Source: Colwellia sp. (GTDB taxonomy: Bacteria; Pseudomonadota; Gammaproteobacteria; Enterobacterales; Alteromonadaceae). Taken from it: a DNA stretch of 64,000 nt. The stretch covers positions 310,001 through 374,000 of the forward strand of contig JABSOY010000005.1 of NCBI GenBank assembly GCA_013215385.1. Direction: 5' to 3'. Within the stretch, counting starts at the first letter, position 1. Every line of letters begins with the position of its first letter. Both the position numbers and the translations under genes were made by a program. The notes under the pieces were generated by a model, which was given only the letters and a program-made list of their open reading frames with translations, had not been told where the DNA came from and did not search any database. Of the stretch, positions 29,096 to 37,766 are shown one piece after another.

Positions 29096-29776
29096 ATGAA
29101 AATCATTAACACTTTATTGAAACAAGCTAAAAATATATTACTTGTATTATCAATTGCGTTATTTTCAATGTCTAGCTATGCAGGGAATACTTTAGTCTCG
29201 GTTTTAATCAGTGGCAATGATTGTGATGGAGATTCTCCTTTCGCAGGTCAAGGATTTGCAGACTGTACAATAAATATAGAGGGTACAGAATTAGCTTTTG
29301 TACTGACTAAATTTGGTTATGATGATGGCACACCCGAAGGACATGAAGAGGGGGATCATTACACTTACCTAGAAGAACACTGGGATATTGAAGAAAACGA
29401 TAGTGAGTATAAGTCAGGTACTTGGACTACTCCGACGGGAGCTGGCTATCCTGAAGTGTCCTTTTGGTCTGCAAAAGCAGGTAACTCTGGCTTGAATCTT
29501 TTCTGGTATGTAACAGACGCGGATTATGCTACCGAGTGTGATCCAAAATTAACCTTGTCATGTATGAGTGCCGCAGTATCGGTAACTACTGGAACTTGGT
29601 CGACCCCTTATAATAATGCTAATAGCCAAGCGGCTTTATCACACCTAACCTTTTTTGGTGGAGTATGCCTTCAAGATTGTGGACCCAACACAGAAGTACC
29701 AGAGCCTTCTACGATAGTAATATTTGCCTTTGCGTTAGGTTTATTACGTATACAATCTAAACATCGTAATAGATAA
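29096..29776 (+). CDS. PEP-CTERM sorting-signal protein
   Basis: The C-terminus has the tripartite PEP-CTERM signal: VPEPST, then a hydrophobic stretch (IVIFAFALGLL), then a basic end (SKHRNR). This marks it for processing by an exosortase. I set the start at 29096 (MKIINTLLKQAKNILLVLSIALF...), which gives a clear signal peptide ending SYAG; the frame is open further upstream to 28889, but that extension is a hydrophobic AT-rich artefact. The mature ~200-residue region is acidic, with Cys pairs, and of unknown function. It is divergent from the PrsT-like gene. Probably surface-exposed or secreted. Confidence 0.82.
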   Translation: MKIINTLLKQAKNILLVLSIALFSMSSYAGNTLVSVLISGNDCDGDSPFAGQGFADCTINIEGTELAFVLTKFGYDDGTPEGHEEGDHYTYLEEHWDIEENDSEYKSGTWTTPTGAGYPEVSFWSAKAGNSGLNLFWYVTDADYATECDPKLTLSCMSAAVSVTTGTWSTPYNNANSQAALSHLTFFGGVCLQDCGPNTEVPEPSTIVIFAFALGLLRIQSKHRNR

Positions 29777-29807
29777 CTTATTTATCATGCAGTAAATCAA
29801 TAAATAA

Positions 29808-29830
29808 AGGGCTTGTTAAGCCCTATTTTA
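29808..29830 (+). terminator. Weak terminator after the PEP-CTERM gene
   Basis: A short GGGCTT-GTT-AAGCCC hairpin followed by CTATTTTATT, 30 bases after the stop of the PEP-CTERM protein gene. It lies between convergent genes. Confidence 0.5.
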
Positions 29831-29887
29831 TTGTCTTCAATGTAGCCACTAATAATTACAGTTACAGACCGTCAACTAATAATAGAA

Positions 29888-32020
29888 TTAAAAGCGATAC
29901 ACCACTTCAGCTAACCATTGTCTGCCCGCTTGCGGAAAGTCATCGGGAATTGTGCCGTTGCTCGGATGGCGGATATCGTCGTCTAACAAATTATTTATAC
30001 TGGCAGATAACTCTAAGCCATTAACTAAGCCACGATAAGATATTCTAGCTGTCAGTAAGGCATAGTCTTTTATAGGCGCACGAGTATCTCCAATAGGTCT
30101 TACTCTATCCATTACCCAATTACTGGCGATATTAATGTTTAGGCTGTCTGTTGCTTGCCAATTAATGGTAATAGCGGCTAATCGCTTGGCGATGTTGGCC
30201 GTATCATTGTTGTTACCATCATCACTATCGGTATAGCTGTAGTTACTGGAGATATCGACGTTTGTTAAAGCACGCCAATGAAACTGCCATTCAAAACCAA
30301 GGGCCTGTTGTTTACCCACGTTAGCGGCTTTATTTAGACCTGAAGTTTCATCTAGAACAAAGTCAATTAAACTATCAGCACGATAACTAAACAAGGTTAA
30401 TGCCGAGCGTAAATTGTCGGTAAACTGGTAATCACCGCCCAATTCATAAGTTACTATTTCTTCTGGTTTAAGTTCTGTATTACCTAAAGAAGCCGGATTG
30501 TTTTGAGCATATAAATCAGTAAAACTCGGCGCCCTAAAGGCTGAACCACCAAATACCCGCAGGGTAAGTTTTTCGTTAACACGCCAATTTAGACCCAACC
30601 TAGGATTAAATGTTGAGCCTGCATCTGAATAATCGTCAAATCGAGCACCAATGTTCAATAATAAATACTCGCTTAGCTGCCATTGGTCTTGCACTGAAGC
30701 GAAAACAAAATCGCGTTTATTTGGTGGCATATATACATAAGGGGTATGTGTTACATCGGTTAATGTGCCGTTAACTTCTATTTCGGTGCCATTTAATATG
30801 GTTGGGCCAAAGTTTTTCTTTTCAGTGGCTAGGTAGTCTTGTTTTTCAACACCGACTTCCCAACGTATTTTGTGAGCTCCTGCGACAACAAACAGATGTT
30901 TTATGCTGAAATGATAGCGCTTGGTTCTATTACCTGGTTCACCAATATAACCATCGCTAAAAGTTGTAATAGAAGTAGGGGAATTAAAATTTACATTACC
31001 ATCACTGCCAATGGGTAATACGGTACCAGCAGGGAAAACTTTAAAAAGAAAATTACCTTTTTGGTACTTGTACCAAGTCGATAACGTTAGTTCGCCGCCA
31101 ACTGAAGTTTCATCAATTAACGAAGATAGGTCATAATCTAAACCGACAAGGTGATGTTGATAATCGCCGTGGCCATAAGGGTCTAATGCTTGGGCCACAC
31201 CACCACCAAACCCCATCTCGCCATTAATGCCATTATAATAAGCAGCAAGTTTATGCCACTGCATCTTGCCTTTTAAAGACAGCGCTTCATAACTGTTATT
31301 TATACTTCCTGGTGCATGGCTAGCCGATGAATTAAAAATACCATCAAATATGCTTTGTAAATCGCGAGTAACTATTCTCTGGTCATCATCACCAAATTTT
31401 TGATAAGTAGATGAAAATTGAAACTGAACCTCATCAATATTAAAGCTGGTGTTCATGCCTAAGTTTATTGTATTAAACTCACCTAAGGTGAGCGTTACTT
31501 CATCAGGTTGTTCATCTATATCATAACTTACCAAGTTTATAATACCGCCAAAGGCATCAGCACCATAAACCACAGAACCAGGGCTACGGATAATTTCAAT
31601 ACGTTTATATCCCTGTAAGGGTAATTCAGGAAGGCTTGGTCCACTCCCAGTATGTAAAGTATTGACCGGTATACCATCAATTAAAATAACGACTTGTTGG
31701 CCGAATGAGCCTGACAGACCTCTGATACTGATCTTAGGATTGCTGTAACCAACGGTTATTGAATTTATTTCAACATTAGGTGCCCCTTGCAAGGCTTGTG
31801 TTAAACTTTTTGCCCCTCGCGCTTGCCATTCTTTAGCTTCAATAATGGTGACAGATGCTGGCGTTTGTTTAATATTTTGTTCAAAACCAGATGCTGCGGT
31901 TACTACCCGTAATTGCATTAACTCTTCTAAATTCAAATCAAAGATATTGCTGCCATCAGCGACTGCAATCATCGGGAGGCTTAGCAGTAAAAAAGGGTAA
32001 TATTGCGATTTTTTTATCAT
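29888..32020 (-). CDS. TonB-dependent outer-membrane receptor
   Basis: Signal peptide (ending AVADG), an N-terminal FDLNLEELMQLRVVTA segment, then a complete plug domain: TPASVTIIEAKEW, SIRGLSGSFGQQVVILIDGIPV and RIEIIRSPGSVVYGADAFGGIINL. A beta-barrel follows with a terminal WLAEVVYRF. At 710 residues it is in the vitamin B12/siderophore/CirA size class rather than the 1000-residue carbohydrate class. The opening segment EELMQLR is shared with the receptor at 60337-62337. No substrate-specific neighbour is present. The ligand cannot be assigned. Confidence 0.9.
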   Translation of the reverse strand: MIKKSQYYPFLLLSLPMIAVADGSNIFDLNLEELMQLRVVTAASGFEQNIKQTPASVTIIEAKEWQARGAKSLTQALQGAPNVEINSITVGYSNPKISIRGLSGSFGQQVVILIDGIPVNTLHTGSGPSLPELPLQGYKRIEIIRSPGSVVYGADAFGGIINLVSYDIDEQPDEVTLTLGEFNTINLGMNTSFNIDEVQFQFSSTYQKFGDDDQRIVTRDLQSIFDGIFNSSASHAPGSINNSYEALSLKGKMQWHKLAAYYNGINGEMGFGGGVAQALDPYGHGDYQHHLVGLDYDLSSLIDETSVGGELTLSTWYKYQKGNFLFKVFPAGTVLPIGSDGNVNFNSPTSITTFSDGYIGEPGNRTKRYHFSIKHLFVVAGAHKIRWEVGVEKQDYLATEKKNFGPTILNGTEIEVNGTLTDVTHTPYVYMPPNKRDFVFASVQDQWQLSEYLLLNIGARFDDYSDAGSTFNPRLGLNWRVNEKLTLRVFGGSAFRAPSFTDLYAQNNPASLGNTELKPEEIVTYELGGDYQFTDNLRSALTLFSYRADSLIDFVLDETSGLNKAANVGKQQALGFEWQFHWRALTNVDISSNYSYTDSDDGNNNDTANIAKRLAAITINWQATDSLNINIASNWVMDRVRPIGDTRAPIKDYALLTARISYRGLVNGLELSASINNLLDDDIRHPSNGTIPDDFPQAGRQWLAEVVYRF

Positions 32021-32146
32021 TGTTTATATCGCTTATTTACCGAGTAAGATCTATATCTTAAATAATATACAGTAAAAAAAGAGGGCGTATATTTATTATA
32101 TGGTCAACCAGTTAAATAATTACATTTCGTTCAATATTTAAACAGT

Positions 32147-33073
32147 TCAAAAGCCCGTTTTAAAAATCTTTTTGATCTCTTCATTACAAAGTGTTCTTAA
32201 CCATACATGAGCAGGATTTTGTTGATGAATTGGATGCCAATACATCGCATACCTGATATCAGGAAATTCAAAAGGCAATTCTTTCATTGTTAAATTGAAG
32301 GTTGATAGAAATTTCTTAGCTAAATTAGCCGCATTTGTGTGTAAATACTCGCTTTTTCCTACCATTTCCATACAGGCCATAACATGAGGCAATTTGAGAC
32401 GAACTTGTCGGCTTTTATTGAGTTCAGCTAAATATTTATCTACAGAGTTAGCCGTATTGCCAACACCTAAAGACATCTGGCAATGACCATAACTTGCATA
32501 ATGATCAAGTGTCAGCTTTTGTTGTGCTAATGGATGATCCTTACTCATGATACACATCATTTTATCGACACCTAATTGCCTTGATTTATAGTTTTGAGGA
32601 ATATTAAAACCGTCTCCACAAATAACTAAATCAGTTTCATCTTTTTCGACAAGATCTTTTGCGGATAAGTTACCAATACTAATGGTGCTATAAGGTGCCT
32701 CTTTACTTAATCTACGGATAACCTCTGGTAAATAAGCTTGGGCAACATAACTTGTTGCTCGTAAACAAAAATGTTTAGTCGTTACTTTAGGATCAAACTT
32801 TTCACCAATAAATAACTTGTCTAAATTGTCGAGGTTACCTCTAATTAATGGTTTAAGCTGTTTGGCGCGTGCAGTCATCACCATACCGTCAGATGTTCTC
32901 ACCAATAACGGGTCATCAAACATATCCCTTAACTTTGCTAAAATACGACTCGTAGCTGATTGGCTTAAAGATAATTTTTCGGCTGCCCGACTAACATGAA
33001 GTTCTTCAAATAGTACATCTATTGCTACCAATAAATTTAAATCCAAGCCCTGTAAATTTTTATACATACCCAA
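32147..33073 (-). CDS. LysR family transcriptional regulator
   Basis: An N-terminal winged helix with LDLNLLVAIDVLFEELHVSRAAEKLSLSQSATSRILAKLRDMFDDPLLVRT, the standard LysR recognition region, then a periplasmic-binding-protein-like effector domain. At 308 residues it has normal length. It is divergent from the EamA transporter gene with about 100 bases between, the usual arrangement for a LysR regulator and its target. It belongs to the same subtype as the LysR at 47055-47990 (DPLLVRTSDGM versus DPILVRTSDGM). Effector unknown. Confidence 0.92.
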   Translation of the reverse strand: MGMYKNLQGLDLNLLVAIDVLFEELHVSRAAEKLSLSQSATSRILAKLRDMFDDPLLVRTSDGMVMTARAKQLKPLIRGNLDNLDKLFIGEKFDPKVTTKHFCLRATSYVAQAYLPEVIRRLSKEAPYSTISIGNLSAKDLVEKDETDLVICGDGFNIPQNYKSRQLGVDKMMCIMSKDHPLAQQKLTLDHYASYGHCQMSLGVGNTANSVDKYLAELNKSRQVRLKLPHVMACMEMVGKSEYLHTNAANLAKKFLSTFNLTMKELPFEFPDIRYAMYWHPIHQQNPAHVWLRTLCNEEIKKIFKTGF

Positions 33074-33173
33074 TCACTATGCAAAATAATCATTTTAACT
33101 AGTTATATTATGCATTGTACATCATGACCACAAGGAGGCATTGTGTGTTTTTTGATTAAGGAATAAGAATATT

Positions 33174-34100
33174 ATGTTAAAAAACGCCTTTGTTGCCAGC
33201 AAAAGTACTGGCTTGTCTTTAGCATTACTGACCGTATTATTGTGGAGTATTTTACCTTTAGCCTTAGTTTCTATTTTGTCAGTCCTTGATGGTATATCTA
33301 TTACGTGGTTTCGCTTTACTGTGGCCGCAATCTTGTGTTTTTTCTGGCAAGTTTACCGTGGGGCACTAAAAGAATTCACTCAGTTAACAAGGAAGGACTG
33401 GTCTATTTTAACCTTAGCAGGCCTGTTGTTAATTGCCGATTATGTGGGCTTCACCCTCGCTCTTAATTATATTTCAGCTATTGCAGCAACGGTTTTTTCA
33501 CAGGTAACCCCTTTTTTCTTATGCCTTGGTGGCATTATCGTTTTTAAGGAGCGATTAAGTCTTATTCAAGTTTTATGTTTTGTATTTTTGCTTATTGGTT
33601 TAGTTTTTTTCTTTAATGACTCGTTTACTGCGGTATTAACAAATAAAGAAATGCTAATTACTGGCGCAGTAATCGCAGTGTTATCTTCTTTAATATGGGT
33701 GTTTTATGCTCTATTGCAAAAAAGCCTTTTAAAAAAATTATCTTCAAGCAATATCTTGTTGTATATCTATGGTTTAGCCATTGTGATCTTGGGGCCATTT
33801 TCAGATATCGAGGCACTTAGTAAACTTGATAGTTATGACTGGTTGCTGCTTTTCTTTTGCGCTTTAAATACAGTTATCGCTTATGGGGCATTTGCAGAAA
33901 GTATGAAACATATCGATACCACACAAGTCAGCATGCTTATCTCGACTATTCCGTTATTTACCATTACTTTGTCATACCTCGCCTTTATTACCTGGCCTCT
34001 GCACTTTACCTTTGATGAGATTAATTTAGTTGGCTGGTTGGGTATTTTTATGGTGGTTGCCAGTGTTATTATTTTTAATCAAGCAGGAAAAGATGAGTGA
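33174..34100 (+). CDS. EamA/DMT superfamily transporter
   Basis: Ten hydrophobic segments in 308 residues arranged as two EamA repeats, the drug/metabolite transporter (RhaT/YdcZ-like) fold. Conserved features include SILPLALVSILSVLDGISITWFRF near the start, and ALNYISAIAATVFSQVTPFF and MKHIDTTQVSMLISTIPLFT at the ends of the two repeats. It lies in the inner membrane and probably exports a metabolite or amino acid. It is divergent from a LysR regulator that probably controls it. The substrate is not predictable. Confidence 0.9.
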   Translation: MLKNAFVASKSTGLSLALLTVLLWSILPLALVSILSVLDGISITWFRFTVAAILCFFWQVYRGALKEFTQLTRKDWSILTLAGLLLIADYVGFTLALNYISAIAATVFSQVTPFFLCLGGIIVFKERLSLIQVLCFVFLLIGLVFFFNDSFTAVLTNKEMLITGAVIAVLSSLIWVFYALLQKSLLKKLSSSNILLYIYGLAIVILGPFSDIEALSKLDSYDWLLLFFCALNTVIAYGAFAESMKHIDTTQVSMLISTIPLFTITLSYLAFITWPLHFTFDEINLVGWLGIFMVVASVIIFNQAGKDE

Positions 34101-34183
34101 CATCAATTGGATAGATAGGGTTAATAGGGGCTGATAGGTGATTTATCTGAAATAGCTGTGCATCGGTAATATAGTCTTCAGTT

Positions 34184-35002
34184 TTAGTCTTGTTGTTTAA
34201 TAAAGTTAGTAATCTTACTTAATGCTTTTTTAAAGCCTTGCTCATAGCCTTTATTATAATCGTTATTTGTATTGTTATTACTTTCAGTTTCACTTTTACT
34301 TTTATTTTCATGTTCGGAGTTGTTTACTTGTATCTGTGCAATTTTTTCAGACGGCTTCAGTGCATCTTTTATTTTATATAAGGCCGCTGGACGATGTTGG
34401 GCGCCTGACTTTTTATTGTCTGTTTTAATAAAGTAGTCAGTTGAGCTTATCCATTTTCGAAAGTTTCGCTTATCAACTTTTTTGGTAAGAATGGTTTCAT
34501 AAACAGCTTGAAACTCAGCGAGGGTGAATTCTTCGTCAAGAAATTTAGCGGCTAAACAGGTGTTGTAAAGATCACTAGTTAAATTACTAAAGGCTAGGTC
34601 AATAATATCTTTATGATCAAAAGCTAAGCTTGGCAAGCTTTCAAATGGGTACCAATCGGCATGTTCGGCATCACTGCCCGCTAATACAATTAGATCATGA
34701 GAGGGAACAATGGCATAAAAGCCAATAGAGATCACGCGATCCCTTGGGTCACGGTTAACGTCATCAAATACACCGAACATTTTAAGGTGGAAGTTAGCAA
34801 GCTGAGTTTCCTCTTGTAATTCTCTTTGTGCCGCCGCTATTAAAGTCTCATTAACTTGCACAAAGCCGCCAGGTAAAGCTAATGAACCTTTAAAGGGATC
34901 TATACCTCGGTTGACTAATAAAACATGTAAAGCCTGCTCTCGAATAGTGAAAATAATAATATCAACTGTGGTTGCTGCTCGAGGGTATTTGTATGTTGCC
35001 AT
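34184..35002 (-). CDS. Nudix-domain winged-helix regulator (NrtR-like)
   Basis: The N-terminal half is a Nudix domain with the box starting LPGGFVQVNETLIAAAQREL and continuing QEETQL. The final glycine of the canonical GX5EX7REUXEEXGU is Gln here. A winged-helix region follows (about residues 150-215: EFQAVYETILTKKVDKRNFRKWI). This is the architecture of NrtR-family repressors that sense ADP-ribose and control NAD metabolism. A ~45-residue low-complexity Asn/Glu/Lys tail is added at the C-terminus. No NAD biosynthesis gene is adjacent; the divergent gene is a DUF4386-like membrane protein, and a perfect inverted repeat lies between them. Confidence 0.82.
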   Translation of the reverse strand: MATYKYPRAATTVDIIIFTIREQALHVLLVNRGIDPFKGSLALPGGFVQVNETLIAAAQRELQEETQLANFHLKMFGVFDDVNRDPRDRVISIGFYAIVPSHDLIVLAGSDAEHADWYPFESLPSLAFDHKDIIDLAFSNLTSDLYNTCLAAKFLDEEFTLAEFQAVYETILTKKVDKRNFRKWISSTDYFIKTDNKKSGAQHRPAALYKIKDALKPSEKIAQIQVNNSEHENKSKSETESNNNTNNDYNKGYEQGFKKALSKITNFIKQQD

Positions 35003-35025
35003 AAAGATAGAATGCCTTAACGTTT

Positions 35026-35055
35026 AAATTACACTAACTATAAATAGTGTAATTT
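35026..35055. promoter_or_regulatory. Inverted repeat, candidate operator of the NrtR-like regulator
   Basis: Perfect 11-bp arms AAATTACACTA and TAGTGTAATTT separated by 8 bases. It sits 24 bases upstream of the Nudix-regulator start and 128 bases upstream of the divergent DUF4386-like gene. The position suits autoregulation and control of the divergent gene. Confidence 0.55.
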
Positions 35056-35182
35056 TATTGACTTATCGAGTCAATTGCATATTTTACTTTTCTTAATTTT
35101 ATCTTTGTGTTATTTTTACACAAAGCGAGGTGTTATTCATACACTAACTGCGTTTTATTCGTTATTATCAGTGAGAATTAAA

Positions 35183-35881
35183 ATGGAAAAAATAACTTCA
35201 GGGCTTTCATTACAACAAAAAGCAAAATTTGCTGGCCTGTTATATTTATTACTTTGTATATTTGGTGGTTGGGCACATGGCGGAGTTAGGTTTGCTATGA
35301 TCGTTTATGGAGATGCAATAACAACAGCGAACAACATAAGGGCTGATGAAAGTGGTTTTATCTTTGGTATTGTCGCCGACTTAATTGCTCAGGTCATTAT
35401 GGTTTTTTTACCACTTGCCTTATATCAATTATTTAGTTCAGTTAATAAAAAAGTGGCATTACTTATGGTTATTGCTGGCTATATGGGCATTCCAATCACG
35501 TGTATTAATATGTTAAATCAAATCGCAGCCGTTTTGCTACTGGGTGATATTGAATATTTACAAGCATTTACCATAGAACAGCTGCAAGCTTTGGCGAGCT
35601 TCTTCCTTGAAATGCAAAAATATGGTTATTTAATTGCGCACATCTTTTTTGGCCTTTGGCTTTTTCCTATGGGATATCTGGTGGTCAAGTCAGGTTTCTT
35701 GCCAAAATTTATTGGCTTTTGGCTAATTTTAGGAGGAAGTGTTTATCTTATGCAAACATTTATGCTATTCCTTTACCCGCAACATCAAGAACTACTCTCT
35801 GGTATTGCAGGTTTAACAGGGTTAAGTGAAATAATTTTTTGTTTATGGTTATTATTGAAAGGCGTAAAAAAGAGCGCTTAA
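35183..35881 (+). CDS. DUF4386-like integral membrane protein
   Basis: I place the start at 35183 (MEKITSGLSLQQKAKFAGLLYLL) because relatives begin close to the QKAARIAGLLYL-type motif; the open frame extends to 35075. The 232 residues hold about six transmembrane helices. LPLALYQLF and FFGLWLFPMGYLVVKSGFLPKFIGFWLILGGSVYL in the second half are typical of DUF4386. The function of the family is unknown. It is followed after 43 bases by a quinone-reductase-like gene on the same strand, so the two may be co-transcribed. Confidence 0.78.
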   Translation: MEKITSGLSLQQKAKFAGLLYLLLCIFGGWAHGGVRFAMIVYGDAITTANNIRADESGFIFGIVADLIAQVIMVFLPLALYQLFSSVNKKVALLMVIAGYMGIPITCINMLNQIAAVLLLGDIEYLQAFTIEQLQALASFFLEMQKYGYLIAHIFFGLWLFPMGYLVVKSGFLPKFIGFWLILGGSVYLMQTFMLFLYPQHQELLSGIAGLTGLSEIIFCLWLLLKGVKKSA

Positions 35882-35924
35882 TTGAGCAAGACTAAACCAC
35901 GAAAGATAATTTTGGAGTTTTATA

Positions 35925-36884
35925 ATGAAAGCCGTTATTTGTCGAAGATTTGGTGCAGCAAATAAGTTAACACTAACAGACGTTGCGACGCCAGTGCCAA
36001 GCGACCAACAGTTACTGATTAAAGTTATGGCGACAACTGTAACTGCAGGTGATTGTGAAATTCGAAGTTTAAGGTTAGGGGTTATCTTTAATTTTATGTT
36101 GAGAATATTCTCCAAGTTTTCACCCTTGGGTCTCGGCATGGAATTAGCGGGTGAGGTAATCGCGGTTGGAAAAAAAGTCAGCTTGTTTAAAGTTGGCGAC
36201 AAAGTGATGGCCGCACCGGGTTTTAAAGCTAACGCTCAATTTATATGTCTAGCAGAAGATGCTCCTGTGGTATTAAAGCCTACTAATATGAATAACCAAG
36301 AAGCGGCTGCTATATCCGTTGGCGGCACAAATGCGTTACACTTTTTAAGAAAGGCGGCAATTAAACCTAATGAAAAGGTCTTAATTTATGGTGCCTCAGG
36401 CAGTATTGGCACCGCCGCAATTCAGCTTGCCAAATATTATGGTGCTCATGTTACTACTGTCTGCAGTACAAGTAACTTAGCGCTTGTTCAGTCATTAGGA
36501 GCTGATAATGTAATAGATTACAGCCAAGAAAATTATGCAGAGCAAGGGCAAGAGTATGACGTTATCTTTGATACTTTGGGGAAGAGTTTATTTAAAACTA
36601 ATATAAAACTGTTATCAAAAAATGGTCGGTACTTACTTGCTGCTCCAAAATTTAGAGAAATAATTAAAGGTTTTTGGTTAACAAAAACGAGCACTAAAAA
36701 AGTCATCACAGCTTTTGCTAATCACAATGCAGAACAGTTAAGCTTCCTTAAAAAACTTGTCGAACAAAAGCAGTTCACTGCGGTTATTGATCGCATTTAT
36801 CCGTTAGAGGATATTGTGGCTGCGCACCTTTATGTAGAAAAAGGTCATAAAAAGGGGAATGTTGTTATTACGGTAAGTCATTAA
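35925..36884 (+). CDS. Zinc-independent MDR oxidoreductase (NADPH:quinone reductase-like)
   Basis: GroES-like N-terminal domain (MKAVICRRFGAANKLTL, then GMELAGEVIAVGKKVSLFKVGDKV) and a Rossmann domain with YGASGSIGTAAIQLAKYYGA and LGADNVIDYSQENY. The structural-zinc cysteines of alcohol dehydrogenases are absent, which places it with quinone reductases of the medium-chain family. At 319 residues it has normal length. It uses NADPH to reduce quinones or enones in the cytoplasm. It follows the DUF4386-like gene by 43 bases, with GGAG upstream of the start. Confidence 0.88.
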   Translation: MKAVICRRFGAANKLTLTDVATPVPSDQQLLIKVMATTVTAGDCEIRSLRLGVIFNFMLRIFSKFSPLGLGMELAGEVIAVGKKVSLFKVGDKVMAAPGFKANAQFICLAEDAPVVLKPTNMNNQEAAAISVGGTNALHFLRKAAIKPNEKVLIYGASGSIGTAAIQLAKYYGAHVTTVCSTSNLALVQSLGADNVIDYSQENYAEQGQEYDVIFDTLGKSLFKTNIKLLSKNGRYLLAAPKFREIIKGFWLTKTSTKKVITAFANHNAEQLSFLKKLVEQKQFTAVIDRIYPLEDIVAAHLYVEKGHKKGNVVITVSH

Positions 36885-37013
36885 CAAACGGCTAACGTTT
36901 ACTTTAGCAAGTGAAGTTTATATTATTGGTACTTAGCTGTTTTTAGCATTCACCTTATATATTTACCCTAGAGACTTCATTTGCCTAACTAATTAAAAAC
37001 ATGCAATCGAATT

Positions 37014-37187
37014 ATTCAAGGGCGACAGCAGCAAGCACAGCAGTACCTTCAACGAGCGAGTAACATTATAGAAACTAGAGGTTTAACATTTCTAGAAAAC
37101 GCACTTAATAACCAGTTATTGAATGCCTTTAAAATCAATAGCTTAGAATGCTTTAGGGTTTTTATTGGTCAAGATAAATATAAATAG
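37014..37187 (+). pseudogene. Possible 3' gene fragment
   Basis: An open frame of about 57 codons, without a plausible start, ending at TAG 37185-37187. It encodes a soluble, glutamine-rich helical peptide (contains QQQAQQYLQRASNI) with a TPR-like feel. It lies in the non-coding stretch between the quinone-reductase gene and the broken SnoaL-like gene. The family is not recognised; it may be chance. Confidence 0.25.
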
Positions 37188-37224
37188 GCACATTACTAAC
37201 CTTAGATTATTTAAAGGAATTGTA

Positions 37225-37735
37225 ATGAGTCTTATAAAAAAATACTGTTGCCCGTTGGCGTTATTCTTGTGTGCCTTCAAAGTACAGCCACTGCTAATGA
37301 ACATTCGAATCAAAGTGAAGTCAAAAAAATTGAAACGGTTATTGAAGCTTTTAGAATGTCATTAATTAATAAAAATAAACCTGTCTTTATTAACCTTTTT
37401 TATAATAAAGCCGTTCCCGGTTAGGGGGGGCTAGTGATCAAACACTCGCTTTTTCCCCAGCAACACCGGTCAAAAAAGATGCTCGGCAACGTTCAAAAGT
37501 AAGGGGAAGCAACTATATATCTTTTATCGATTGGATTATTTCGACACCTAAAGCAATTGAAGAAAAATTTTGGGATGTAAAAATCCTTCATGATAGCGAT
37601 ATTGCTTCAGTACATTTTAAGTATAGTTTTCATCAAGATAATAACAAAACAAATTGGGGTGACGAAGCTTGGCAATTAGTGCTGACAGAACAAGGGTGGA
37701 AAATTGCGTCAGTTATATACTCCATTAATATATAA
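37225..37735 (+). pseudogene. Broken SnoaL/NTF2-like secreted protein gene (two single-base deletions)
   Basis: Three consecutive frames join into one sensible ~170-residue protein if one A is restored in the A-run at 37234-37240 and one T near 37418. The repaired N-terminus is a good signal peptide (MSLIKKILLPVGVILVCLQS, then TATA-NE). The body reads as an NTF2/SnoaL-like domain (IETVIEAFRMSLINKNKPVF, FIDWIISTPKAIEEKFWDV, WGDEAWQLVLTEQGWKIASV). The frames change by exactly one base at each break. Either the gene is recently dead or the two sites are sequencing errors, but the second site is not in a long homopolymer. Confidence 0.8.
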
Positions 37736-37766
37736 GGTAAGTAAAAGCAGAGTAAAATCTAAACGG

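Noticed and set aside
37165-37365. 66-codon frame as an intact small gene
   Set aside because: It is the first piece of a frameshifted SnoaL-like gene plus upstream DNA.
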